A DNA stretch of 55,034 nt from an uncultured Bacteroidales bacterium. Lineage in GTDB: Bacteria; Bacteroidota; Bacteroidia; Bacteroidales; Bacteroidaceae. The notes under the pieces are model-generated. The model saw nothing but the letters and a program-made list of their open reading frames with translations, made no database searches and had not been told where the DNA came from. Shown here in pieces: positions 16,305 through 25,154 of the stretch (positions within the stretch are counted from its first letter, which is position 1; every line of letters starts with the position of its first letter). Location of the stretch: assembly GCA_902766625.1 (NCBI GenBank), contig CACXEH010000006.1:1-55034 (forward strand), read 5' to 3'. The position numbers and the translations under genes were made by a program.

Positions 16305-17003
16305 TTATTTATTTTTGTTTATCTCTATTAATTTCTCCAAAAATCGGATTTGGTCTGCAAAGTAACTATTTTTTTTTGGATTATCAGCACTTAAAGCCCG
16401 TATAATTTCCAAAGCACGCTCAAATTTTTGTTGTTTTATATAAATCTGCGCCAAAGTTTCTGTAAAAAACTCTTCTTCCTGGACATCATCTTCGGGTACT
16501 TCAATAACATCTTTTTCTTCCAGCGTAATTCTTTGAGGACGTCTCGGGATGGTTGTCTCAATGATGTTATTGCTGTCATTTGCTTCCGCTTCTTCCTGCA
16601 TCAGGTATGCCATGTAGTCTGTTGTCACATCTGCAGGAATATTGCCTTTTGTTGGACGCTTCTCAGGTTCTGATGGCATATTCTCCAAGAAGTCATCGAT
16701 AAGCGACAGTGTCCGGTCTTTGTCATCTTCCAAGGAAAGACTGTTTGAGGAAAGTTGTTGCGGTACGATATGATATTTTGTACCTTCAATCATGTCAAAC
16801 AGCACTTTTCTGTTGTTGAGGAGGACGGCTGAGCGACGGAGTTCCTGTTGGAACATTGGGTTTTTTGTGTTGAACAGATTTCGTAAGAGCAATAAGCGTG
16901 CGGTCTGATAATATGGATATTTATCTACCAGTCTTCTCAAAACGCCTACGCTGTCTTCGTTGAGCCGTTCCGGATGTTGTATCCATTCACCTACCTTTGA
17001 CAT
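16305..17003 (-). CDS. TPR-like protein between lptE and secG
   Basis: 232 aa, no signal peptide. The N-terminal part (LVDKYPYYQTARLLLLRNLF) and the C-terminal part (ETLAQIYIKQQKFERALEIIRALSADNPKK) look like tetratricopeptide helices; the middle (about 100-165) is acidic and probably disordered. It lies 21 bp after lptE and 6 bp before secG, so it belongs to an envelope-export operon. I cannot give a specific role. Confidence 0.75.
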   Translation of the reverse strand: MSKVGEWIQHPERLNEDSVGVLRRLVDKYPYYQTARLLLLRNLFNTKNPMFQQELRRSAVLLNNRKVLFDMIEGTKYHIVPQQLSSNSLSLEDDKDRTLSLIDDFLENMPSEPEKRPTKGNIPADVTTDYMAYLMQEEAEANDSNNIIETTIPRRPQRITLEEKDVIEVPEDDVQEEEFFTETLAQIYIKQQKFERALEIIRALSADNPKKNSYFADQIRFLEKLIEINKNK

Positions 17004-17024
17004 TGCTATAATCTCGTTATTTAG

Positions 17025-17528
17025 TTACCAGTTTGCTACTGTCGCATTGTAGATTTGGTCTACAATGTCTTTTATCATCTGTGTTACAAGTTCCTCCTGT
17101 ACTGTTGTCAGCTGTTGTGAAGAGTCGTAATCCGCTGTGGCGGAGAAGCGTTGCTCAAAGTCATCGGTATGTTTCTTGTTGTTCACGAAACGGACATTGA
17201 CAGTGATTTTCAACTGTGTCTGCGATGCAAAACCGCTTGCAGAAACAGATTTGTTTATTTGACTATACTCAACAATTTCACCTGCAAGTTGCAAATCTCC
17301 ACCTCGTTTCACTTGGCGCAGTTTGGTTTGACGCATATAGGTGTCTTGAAGTTCGTTGTTGAATATAGCGTGCATGGGCATCCATACATATGATGAGCGA
17401 ATAGGGAAATCTGCAAATTGGATTGTCTTAATTATGTCGTAATTAATAGACGATCCAACCAGACTATATTTGATGCTACACGAACTCAGCAGGAGCATAG
17501 CCGCACAATAAATCAAACGAATGGGCAT
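17025..17528 (-). CDS. lptE: LptE-family lipoprotein (LPS assembly)
   Basis: 167 aa from ATG 17528. The N-terminus is a lipoprotein signal with lipobox LLSSC (MPIRLIYCAAMLLLSSCS). The body fits Bacteroidetes LptE-like proteins: SIKYSLVGSSINYD, a beta-rich core including LAGEIVEYSQ, and the C-terminal VTQMIKDIVDQIYNATVANW region. LptE plugs the LptD barrel during lipopolysaccharide insertion. The start at 17528 leaves 10 bp to the upstream gene; an alternative ATG at 17552 would overlap it and lengthen the signal. Confidence 0.82.
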   Translation of the reverse strand: MPIRLIYCAAMLLLSSCSIKYSLVGSSINYDIIKTIQFADFPIRSSYVWMPMHAIFNNELQDTYMRQTKLRQVKRGGDLQLAGEIVEYSQINKSVSASGFASQTQLKITVNVRFVNNKKHTDDFEQRFSATADYDSSQQLTTVQEELVTQMIKDIVDQIYNATVANW

Positions 17529-17538
17529 ATCCTTTAAT

Positions 17539-18765
17539 CTATTCCAAGCCATACTCTTTAATTTTTCTGTATAGTGTTCGTGGCGATATTTTCAATTCGT
17601 CGGCAACGATTTTCTTTTTCCCTTTATGACGGATCATCGCGAGGCGAATGGCTTCTTTTTCTATATCTGCCATGGAGAAGTTTTCTTGTGCAGATTCAAC
17701 ATACTCATTGTTATTGTTTACCAAATGGGAGACAGAAGCAGGAATGCTTTGAACCATTTGAACAGGTATGTTTTGAATATTTGTAACATCTTGTGCAGTG
17801 ACAACATGCTGCAAATCTATCTCTTTCAGTCGTTCATCCTGCTTAGCAACCAGATTCTTCAAATCTTTTATTTCCTCACGGAGTCCAAATAGGAATTGTA
17901 TCAAATATTCACGTTCGGTAGCATAGCTGTGCTCTGACATATTATTCATGGATACAAGTTCCGTGCTTTGTTTTTCCTTGAGAATTTCATATTTGTCCAA
18001 TATCTCTGGTGTAATCTCATGTGTGCCGGATGTTATGGACATATTCTCTGTGATATTTTTCAGTTGGCGCACATTGCCCGGCCATGAATATGCCATGAGT
18101 TGTTCTTCCGCCTCTTTGGTAAGCCTCAATGCCGGCATTTTGTACTTCTCGCTCATTTCAAGTGCAAATTTCATGAAGAGCAGAATTATATCGCGTCCTC
18201 TTTCGCGAAGTGGCGGTACATGGACAGGAATAGTATTCAAGCGATAATATAGGTCTTCGCGAAAACGTCCTTCCGAGATGGCTTTTGGTATGTTTACGTT
18301 GGTTGCGGCTACGATGCGCACATTGGTTTTGCGTATTTCGCTGGAGCCGACACGGATATACTCGCCTGTCTCTAAAACACGCAACAAACGCGCCTGTGTA
18401 GGCAATGGTAATTCACCGACTTCATCCAGAAACAATGTACCGCCGTCAGCTATGCCGAAATAGCCTTCCCGTTCGTCAACTGCACCGGTAAATGCACCTT
18501 TCTCATGGCCGAACAATTCGGAGTCTATCGTACCTTCGGGTATAGCACCGCAATTTACTGTGAAAAATTTCTTGCCTTTGCGGATACTGTTATCATGGAT
18601 AATACGCGCAAAGATTTCTTTTCCTGAACCATTTTCGCCAGTTACCAGTACGGATAAATCTGTCGGTGCTACTTGGAGAGCCACATTTAAGGCATGATTC
18701 AATTCCTCGCAATTACCAATAATGGAGTAGCGTTGTTTCAGAGATTTTATCTTTGATTCGTCCAT
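17539..18765 (-). CDS. Sigma-54-dependent transcriptional activator (AAA+ plus Fis-type HTH)
   Basis: 408 aa. The AAA+ domain starts almost at the N-terminus: Walker A GENGSGKE, the sigma-54 contact loop GAFTGA, Walker B LFLDEVGEL and the arginine-finger region FREDLYYRLN. The C-terminus is a Fis-like helix-turn-helix (IRHKGKKKIVADELKISPRTLYRKIKEYG). There is no receiver or GAF domain before it, so activity must be controlled by level, a partner or an external signal. It is first in the operon with lptE and secG and probably works with RpoN on envelope-related genes; the targets are unknown. Confidence 0.92.
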   Translation of the reverse strand: MDESKIKSLKQRYSIIGNCEELNHALNVALQVAPTDLSVLVTGENGSGKEIFARIIHDNSIRKGKKFFTVNCGAIPEGTIDSELFGHEKGAFTGAVDEREGYFGIADGGTLFLDEVGELPLPTQARLLRVLETGEYIRVGSSEIRKTNVRIVAATNVNIPKAISEGRFREDLYYRLNTIPVHVPPLRERGRDIILLFMKFALEMSEKYKMPALRLTKEAEEQLMAYSWPGNVRQLKNITENMSITSGTHEITPEILDKYEILKEKQSTELVSMNNMSEHSYATEREYLIQFLFGLREEIKDLKNLVAKQDERLKEIDLQHVVTAQDVTNIQNIPVQMVQSIPASVSHLVNNNNEYVESAQENFSMADIEKEAIRLAMIRHKGKKKIVADELKISPRTLYRKIKEYGLE

Positions 18766-18791
18766 TTGTCAGAAATCTTTGTTGTAGCGTG

Positions 18792-18822
18792 CAAAGTTAC
18801 AAAATCTATGGCAATTGGCAAA
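18792..18822 (-). promoter_or_regulatory. Promoter of the sigma-54 activator operon
   Basis: On the minus strand TTTG (18819-18822) is followed after 19 bp by TAACTTTG (18792-18799). Both match the Bacteroidetes primary-sigma consensus. Confidence 0.75.
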
Positions 18823-18850
18823 ATTGAGTCAGATTCTCCCTTTGGCCTTA

Positions 18851-21448
18851 TTAGAATGTCAAACGGAGCATAACACGAATGCCCCATTTTTTTGCGTTGA
18901 CATTGTCCATGTATGTGAGGCGGCGCACTGCCTGTACACGTAGTACCTTGAAAATGTTGTGGATGCCGAAATATACTTCGCAATATGGTTTCTTGGGATC
19001 CATGACATAGGAAGAGTATTCGTAGTTGCCGTCACTGTCAAAATGCCCTGGAAAGTAGTATAGCTTGCTGTCATCGGGGTTAAGGAAGGGGTTGTTCTTG
19101 TCTGTTAATTTTCCCCAAAGCATATTACAGCCTATGATTTCACGCCACTTTAGTTTGCGGAACAGGGGAATACGGTTAAAGATTTTGCCGTTAAGATCCC
19201 AGTTTATCATTAGGGAGGCGTAGCGGTCATTCAGGAACTCCATGTTGTCTATCATGTTGAAGTTGTAGGTCTGAACGACATATGAGAGATTAGCCGCGGG
19301 CATTATCAGTAGTGGGAAAGGTACTTTGTTCCATTCCGCGCCGATTTGTAACTTTGCATCGATTTTGCCCGCACCGGGAACCCAGATGCGCTTGTAGACG
19401 CTTGCCTCTGTCAGATTATAGTTGTAATCTCCACCGAAGAGGCCCTTGAACCCTACGGTATGGTAGAGTTCATAGATAGGACTGTCTTTATTGACCTGGA
19501 TGCGGCGTTGTTTGGTGTTAGTGTATTTGGCGTGAGGTTGGAAATAGGCTCCCAGACGCACTTCAGACGTGTTTAGTGTTTTTATATGGTTCGTAGTCAG
19601 GGTCGATGGCTTCCCTGTTCCGTCTAGTGCTTGATAGAATAATTTTGCTGTGGGTTCGTCTTGCTCATGACGGAATTCCGTCTCCAAACGCAAACCATTG
19701 TTATATTCATGCTCATACCTCAGGCGATAGCGTTTGAAATACATCATCTGGTCCACCTTATTCCATTTCAACATCGCAAAGACGTTATCTTTGTCTGTCG
19801 GCAGCATTTTGTCGGAAGGCGACATTACATCTGACTGGAAGCTTGCGATGAGGTTATGCATTGGAAACTCGCGCGGTAGGTAGGCTTTTTTGTTGAACGA
19901 ATAGGTCAATTCTCCCATACCATTCCACCGTTTATCCTTAAAACCGTATGCTATATAGCCTTTTGCAAAGAGGTGTGGATTCAGATTGGCTGTGGTTTGT
20001 CCGCTTAAGCGCATACGCAAGCCATTTACGAAGTTACTTGTAATAACCGTATTGACCGGACCGAAATCAAATTTGCTGGGTTTGTCAGGGTCTGTGCTCG
20101 TTTCAATGAAATTTTCAACAAATGCTTTCAATACGAGCATGCCTATTCTGAAATGCTTCATGTTCTCAAAACCTTTTACCATGCCGTCAATTGTCTTTTC
20201 CGAATTGTTGAGTTTGACCGGACGGTTTTCCTCCCAGAATTTGTCATCGCGCATCATGGCATTCGCCTCTATTTTCTCATTGCCCATAAACTTGAACGTT
20301 TTGTCAGGTATCTCTTCTGTGGAAAAATCTGAATACCGGGTGCTCCTGACAACTTCAAATTTTGTGATAAACTCTGTCAGTTTCAGTTGAACAATCATGT
20401 TGTCCGCAGATAATATTTGAGCACCTGAAGGCAATGTTGTGAACTCTTGTTGCACTTCAAGGCCTTCAACAAAGTTGACGTCCGATTTTGTTGGAATGTT
20501 CAGCATGGCTTTATGGACTCTATATGTTGAGTCGGCGCAGATAAACAGGTATCCCGTGAAACCGAAATCCTGCGGATTGGCGGGAGAGAAGTCCACCTCA
20601 ATGCATTTCTGGTCATCAACCATCAGCGTGTCGGCTATAAAATAATGGTAGAACGCTATCGCATTGCGACTCGCTATGGGACTAATAAATTGGTATTGGA
20701 ATAGTCGTATGTTATCCTCGTAGATGTTCACGCCTTGAAAGCAGTCCTCAATCAGGACGTCCATAATGTCCCCCGTATTAAACATTTTGTTTACACCTGC
20801 TTCACGTTTACCCGTGATGATGGTTTTTTCTGACTGTGGTTTTTTGCGGTAGATATACTTTGATGTTTCTTCGTGTACCGATACAGGTAATGTGAGTTTT
20901 CCGGTCTGTGGGTTGACTTCTACGTGGTCCTTCAAAAACGGCATGTTCTTAAATTTGCCTTCCTCAAAGATTTTCTCTGTGAAATCGTTGATGGCAAACG
21001 TGGTCTTGTGGTAAAGATTGTAACTGAAATAGTCCTGTTGCTTGATGTCGTTGGCTTTCTTGGCGGCGATTACCTTTCGCATTAGTGCTACAGCAGGATT
21101 TTCTTTTCGCGAATATCGTTGTTTTTTTGCTGTGACTGTCGCGCTTTTCAGTTCTATTGACGATGTTTTTAATTGGATGTTCAGTTCGTCGGTGGTTGAG
21201 GCTATCGGGAGTATTTGTCTCTCATAGCCCATATAAGAGAACGTCAATTTCTTTCCAACCATTTTCTTGATGCTGTAGTGTCCTTCCGCGTCAGTGTTGA
21301 CACCGATGGTGGTACCATCGTAGTGCACATTCACGTATGCCAGAGCCTCACCTGACTTGTAATCAGTTACTTTTCCGGTTATTTTCTGTGCTATGCATAC
21401 TGTCAATGCAGAAAGCGCAAACAATATAAATAATATCAATCTTTGCAT
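18851..21448 (-). CDS. Outer-membrane protein: carboxypeptidase-regulatory-like domain plus DUF5686
   Basis: 865 aa with a signal peptide (MQRLILFILFALSALTVCIAQ). Residues about 22-110 form a CarboxypepD_reg-like beta domain (KITGKVTDYKSGEALAYVNV, then SYMGYE). The remainder is the long, aromatic- and charge-rich beta-strand region typical of DUF5686 proteins, ending in a C-terminal strand with terminal Phe (RVMLRLTF) as in outer-membrane barrels. The function is unknown. It is a single gene with no close partner, 86 bp upstream of the sigma-54 activator on the same strand. Confidence 0.85.
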   Translation of the reverse strand: MQRLILFILFALSALTVCIAQKITGKVTDYKSGEALAYVNVHYDGTTIGVNTDAEGHYSIKKMVGKKLTFSYMGYERQILPIASTTDELNIQLKTSSIELKSATVTAKKQRYSRKENPAVALMRKVIAAKKANDIKQQDYFSYNLYHKTTFAINDFTEKIFEEGKFKNMPFLKDHVEVNPQTGKLTLPVSVHEETSKYIYRKKPQSEKTIITGKREAGVNKMFNTGDIMDVLIEDCFQGVNIYEDNIRLFQYQFISPIASRNAIAFYHYFIADTLMVDDQKCIEVDFSPANPQDFGFTGYLFICADSTYRVHKAMLNIPTKSDVNFVEGLEVQQEFTTLPSGAQILSADNMIVQLKLTEFITKFEVVRSTRYSDFSTEEIPDKTFKFMGNEKIEANAMMRDDKFWEENRPVKLNNSEKTIDGMVKGFENMKHFRIGMLVLKAFVENFIETSTDPDKPSKFDFGPVNTVITSNFVNGLRMRLSGQTTANLNPHLFAKGYIAYGFKDKRWNGMGELTYSFNKKAYLPREFPMHNLIASFQSDVMSPSDKMLPTDKDNVFAMLKWNKVDQMMYFKRYRLRYEHEYNNGLRLETEFRHEQDEPTAKLFYQALDGTGKPSTLTTNHIKTLNTSEVRLGAYFQPHAKYTNTKQRRIQVNKDSPIYELYHTVGFKGLFGGDYNYNLTEASVYKRIWVPGAGKIDAKLQIGAEWNKVPFPLLIMPAANLSYVVQTYNFNMIDNMEFLNDRYASLMINWDLNGKIFNRIPLFRKLKWREIIGCNMLWGKLTDKNNPFLNPDDSKLYYFPGHFDSDGNYEYSSYVMDPKKPYCEVYFGIHNIFKVLRVQAVRRLTYMDNVNAKKWGIRVMLRLTF

Positions 21449-21682
21449 GGTGACTACGATAATAAAATGTAAAAGTACGACTTTTCATTTATACAATCTA
21501 CACGTTAAATGTTACTTTTTGTAAATTATGTGACGATATATACTAGGCCGTTTCTTCCGGAATGTTTTTTTCTGTTGCTTCCCTGATATAAAGGTAGGAA
21601 CGTGACGGAAAAATATATGTTGTGATAAGTGTTTTTAGTGTTTTAGGAAATTGTGCTTAATCGGATATGTGCAGTTCAAACG

Positions 21683-22768
21683 TTAAAAACCGTAAGGGTT
21701 GATGCTTTTATAAAAATCATTGATCTTCGCTTCAAGGTTTTCTTCGCCTTTGATTTCCTCTGGGACAAGCTCCATTGCGGTCTTCTCATCTGCTTCAGCG
21801 CCTGATTCGTCACCAAGTGCGCGCTTGACATCTGCGCGTAGCTTGTAGGCTGGCACGAAGTCTTCTTGCATTTGTATTGCTTCGTCCAGATATGTCAGTG
21901 CTTGCTGAGGATTATCATTGTTGAGGGCTATCCGGGCAAGTTTCAACGGTGCTTCTCTGTTGAACGGGTCAATGTCGATCATTGTTTGGTATGCGTGTGT
22001 TGCAGCGGCTGTGTCACCCTGTGTCTCCTTAAGCATGCCGAGTAAGAAGTATGCACCTTCCGAAGCCATATCGTGTTGAATCATAAAATTCAAGTCGGCC
22101 TCAGTCTCATCATATTTCTTTTGTTCGTAGCAGGTACGGGCATGCAACAGTCGGACGGAGTTGTAGTCGCCGTTCCGATTCAACAGTGTATTGAGATGCT
22201 GCTCTGCTTCGGCGTACTCTTGTTGGCTGAACTTGCATCGCGCAAGAAGAAAGAGCGCGTTGTCATCCTCTGGTGCGATATCTAATGCTCTCTGTGCATT
22301 CTCCTCCATTAGTGCCCAGTCTTGCATCTGTTCTGCCGCTACGGCGGCATCAGTAAACAGCTGCGGATTCTCTGGGTTATGCTGCTGAAGTTGACGTAGA
22401 ATAGGTATGGCTCTGTCTCCCTGATGAAGGCGGATGTAGCATTCAGACAAATTCAAACTTGTCTCAAAGTCTTCCTGATATTCCAGTGCGGCAGACAGGC
22501 ATTTTGCGGCATAATTTATGTGGCCTATCTGCATAGCGCGGAGCCCGTCATCGCGCAATGTCTCGAAGTTGTATTTGCGTTCGTGTTCGGCTTCTTGCAC
22601 TTCTTCCTCGTTTATGTCTGCTTCATCTGTATCAGCAGATTCAGCTTGGATCTCATCAGGAGTGCTTCTATCTAATTCGTTATCTTGGTTGACAGAACTA
22701 TCTGTCTGTGGCTCATTTTGCTGTTGAACTTGGTCTGTTGAACCGAAAATCTTTTTCAAAAAATTCAT
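21683..22768 (-). CDS. Cytoplasmic TPR-repeat protein
   Basis: 361 aa from ATG 22768 (MNFLKKIFGSTDQVQQQ); an in-frame ATG 33 bp upstream is less likely. A Gln/Glu/Asp-rich low-complexity stretch (about residues 10-60) is followed by about eight tetratricopeptide repeats (for example NLSECYIRLHQGDRAIPIL and LARCKFSQQEYAEAEQHL). No signal peptide is seen. Specific partners cannot be read from the sequence. Confidence 0.82.
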   Translation of the reverse strand: MNFLKKIFGSTDQVQQQNEPQTDSSVNQDNELDRSTPDEIQAESADTDEADINEEEVQEAEHERKYNFETLRDDGLRAMQIGHINYAAKCLSAALEYQEDFETSLNLSECYIRLHQGDRAIPILRQLQQHNPENPQLFTDAAVAAEQMQDWALMEENAQRALDIAPEDDNALFLLARCKFSQQEYAEAEQHLNTLLNRNGDYNSVRLLHARTCYEQKKYDETEADLNFMIQHDMASEGAYFLLGMLKETQGDTAAATHAYQTMIDIDPFNREAPLKLARIALNNDNPQQALTYLDEAIQMQEDFVPAYKLRADVKRALGDESGAEADEKTAMELVPEEIKGEENLEAKINDFYKSINPYGF

Positions 22769-22859
22769 GAATATCTCTGATGTTTTAGGATTTATAATCA
22801 TTCTCCCCGGCTATGCAGTGCGGCAATGATGCGCCGGACGTACAGCCGTGTAGTATGTG

Positions 22860-22867
22860 CAAAGTTA
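22860..22867 (-). promoter_or_regulatory. -7 box (TAACTTTG) for the TPR gene
   Basis: TAACTTTG on the minus strand, 91 bp before ATG 22768. The -33 element is not clear. Confidence 0.45.
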
Positions 22868-22907
22868 AACATTTAAAAAATATTAATTCGAAAAAAAGAA
22901 GCCTTCA

Positions 22908-22939
22908 TTGAGATTTTTATTCAAAATACATTAAATTTG
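22908..22939 (+). promoter_or_regulatory. Promoter of the nucleoside hydrolase gene
   Basis: TTG at 22908-22910, a 21-bp spacer, then TAAATTTG at 22932-22939, matching the -33/-7 consensus; the ATG is 40 bp downstream. Confidence 0.75.
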
Positions 22940-22979
22940 CACTAATGAATAGAGATAATTAACACATAATAGTATTTAT

Positions 22980-24011
22980 ATGACGAACTTCAAATTTTTA
23001 GGAGCAGTTCTTGTGCTCTTTGTCTTGTCGTTGGGCAGTATCTCTGTTAATGCCGCCCAGCGTACCAACATTATTTTTGATACCGACATGGGTAATGATG
23101 TCGATGATGTTATGGCTATGGATTTACTGCTGAAGTATCACGAGGCAGGCAAGATAAACCTGCTTGCAGTCATGGGTAACCGTCAGGCTGAGTCTTGTTG
23201 TGCATTCATAGATATGTATGACACATGGTTTGGTTATCCCAACATTCCTATCGGACAGGTCATTAATGGCTCTAACCCGACACCCGAGGAAAAATCATAT
23301 GCTACAAAAACACTGAGCAAAACCATAAACGGCAAACCCATGTTCAAGACAACTCACAAAGATCAGAAAGCCTATCCTAATGCAGTTGATCTGTATCGTA
23401 AGATATTGGCAAAAGCGAAGAACAAATCAGTTGTCATCGTTTCTGTAGGCTTCTCTTCCAATTTGTCACGCCTTATGGAGACAACCGGCGATGAATACTC
23501 TCCGCTTAACGGCATGGAGTTGCTGAAAAAGAAGGTCAGCTACATCTCTGTTATGGCGGCAAACTTCTTGCCGGACGCAAAGCCAGAATACAATGTGTGG
23601 AACGATGTCCTTGCTGCGCGCAAGCTCTTCACGGAGAGTCCTGTGCCCCTGATCTTCGGCACATTTGACTTAGGTAAAAAGATTTTGTATCCTGGATCCA
23701 GTGTACAGAATGATTTCAAGTGGACTGCTTACCATCCTTTCGTCGTAGCATACGAGTCTTACAAGAAGATGCCTTATGACCGTCCTACATGGGACCCGAT
23801 TTCTGCATTGTTCGCCATTGAGCCGAACATGGGCTTCTTCAGCCTCTCAGAGAAGGGTAATGTGGCAGTGGACGATAAAGGTGGAACGGTGTTTACGCCT
23901 GATGCTAACGGTAAATGTCGCTATCTGATTACTACGCCAGAACAAAATGAAAAGATAAAGAATTATTTTGTTAAATGTATATCAAGACAGCCGAAACATT
24001 ATTTGAAATAA
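22980..24011 (+). CDS. Secreted inosine/uridine-preferring nucleoside hydrolase
   Basis: 343 aa with a signal peptide (residues 1-25, ending VNAAQ). The family's Ca-binding signature FDTDMGNDVDD follows directly, with VMGNRQAESC nearby and NVWNDVLAARKLF near residue 203. Such enzymes split nucleosides into base and ribose; the signal peptide indicates periplasmic or surface nucleoside scavenging. It stands alone with its own promoter and terminator. Its specificity is not determined. Confidence 0.87.
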   Translation: MTNFKFLGAVLVLFVLSLGSISVNAAQRTNIIFDTDMGNDVDDVMAMDLLLKYHEAGKINLLAVMGNRQAESCCAFIDMYDTWFGYPNIPIGQVINGSNPTPEEKSYATKTLSKTINGKPMFKTTHKDQKAYPNAVDLYRKILAKAKNKSVVIVSVGFSSNLSRLMETTGDEYSPLNGMELLKKKVSYISVMAANFLPDAKPEYNVWNDVLAARKLFTESPVPLIFGTFDLGKKILYPGSSVQNDFKWTAYHPFVVAYESYKKMPYDRPTWDPISALFAIEPNMGFFSLSEKGNVAVDDKGGTVFTPDANGKCRYLITTPEQNEKIKNYFVKCISRQPKHYLK

Positions 24012-24030
24012 GACGATATCGGGTAACAAC

Positions 24031-24066
24031 AAGAAGGGCAGATCTTTGAGGACTGCCCTTCTTGTT
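24031..24066. terminator. Bidirectional intrinsic terminator
   Basis: An 11-bp stem AAGAAGGGCAG (24031-24041) pairs with its complement (24053-24063), followed by GTTTT, between convergent genes. Confidence 0.88.
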
Positions 24067-24996
24067 TTATTTATACTTCTTAATCCTATGACGAATATCG
24101 TTAATTTCTGAGTATGACATACCGGCTGACTCAGCGCGTCTCAATACATTTAGTGCATCACTCTTGCGATGCTGTCTTGTGAGGAATAAAGCATATTTTT
24201 CGATCAGGCCTACGTCTTTTGGCGACAAATCCATAGCTCTTTGCCAGTCATCCTCAGCCTCGGCTTTCCGTTTCATCTTTTCGTATACCTCGGCCCTCGT
24301 GACGTAATAGATGCTTTTGTTTGGATAGCGTAAAATTAAACCGTTCATCCTGACGCATGCTTCATCCAGTTTCTCCTGCTGCAACTCAACCAATGCCATG
24401 CTGTAAGTTGCACGCTCATCGGTGGCATTGAATTTGAGTATTGTCATGAAATCCTTTTTTGCCAACTCATATTGCCCGTTGTTGGCATAAGTGCAGCCTC
24501 GGAAGAAGTATGCGTCATTGTTTTTGTTGTCAAAAGAGAGAACATTACCAAAGTCATTTATTGCCTCAGGGTATTCGCCCAGCAGGAGATACATGCCACC
24601 ACGCCGGAGGTATGCTTTGACATAGTGGTCATTTTTTTTAATCGCTCTTGTGTAATAATCTATTGCACTGCGCTGCCGGCCTTCACGTTCTTCCAACTGG
24701 CCGAGTTCGTAATAGATTTCCACATTACTGTCCATACGGGGAATTGCTTTCAGTGCAGTTTCAAAACGGGCTTTGGCAATAGCGAAAGAGTCATCCTGCA
24801 AAGCGTGATACGCCTCCTTAACCAGTTTGCGATAGCGCAACGTGTCTGCCTGTGTGTACAGCGTAGATGAGGATGAGCGTTCGGATGCCGATGCAGACAT
24901 GATTTTTTTCTTTCCGTCCAAAGATATACGTGCCTGCCCCATTGCCATAATGGTAATCAGTAAAAATGCAGCCAATATCCACAAACGTTTCTCCAT
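24067..24996 (-). CDS. Exported TPR-repeat protein
   Basis: 309 aa from ATG 24996, which gives a signal peptide (MEKRLWILAAFLLITIMAMGQ). About six tetratricopeptide repeats follow (LGQLEEREGRQRSAIDYYTR, YLRRGGMYLLLGEYPEAIND and FRGCTYANNGQYELAKKDF, among others). A TAAATTTG -7 box lies on the minus strand at 25024-25031. It is probably a periplasmic scaffold protein; no specific role is visible. Confidence 0.82.
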   Translation of the reverse strand: MEKRLWILAAFLLITIMAMGQARISLDGKKKIMSASASERSSSSTLYTQADTLRYRKLVKEAYHALQDDSFAIAKARFETALKAIPRMDSNVEIYYELGQLEEREGRQRSAIDYYTRAIKKNDHYVKAYLRRGGMYLLLGEYPEAINDFGNVLSFDNKNNDAYFFRGCTYANNGQYELAKKDFMTILKFNATDERATYSMALVELQQEKLDEACVRMNGLILRYPNKSIYYVTRAEVYEKMKRKAEAEDDWQRAMDLSPKDVGLIEKYALFLTRQHRKSDALNVLRRAESAGMSYSEINDIRHRIKKYK

Positions 24997-25129
24997 ATAG
25001 ATATTCTCTTTAAGATTGCAGTGCAAATTTAACCAAATAATCAAGGAGATAATCGGTTCAATTTGATAAATAGGGTTAAATAACTTAAAAAATCTTCATT
25101 GTGCATGTGTCAATTGCGTGACAATTTAT

Positions 25130-25137
25130 TAATTTTG
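25130..25137 (+). promoter_or_regulatory. -7 box (TAATTTTG) of nagA
   Basis: It lies 17 bp before the nagA ATG. An imperfect -33 element (TGTG) is 20 bp upstream. Confidence 0.5.
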
Positions 25138-25154
25138 TAATTCATTCTGACCCG

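Noticed and set aside
21541..21640. Further TTCC/GGAA array remnant between the DUF5686 and TPR genes
   Set aside because: TTCCGGAA and a TTCCC/GGAA pair occur, but with neither the 17-nt unit nor the 21-bp spacing.
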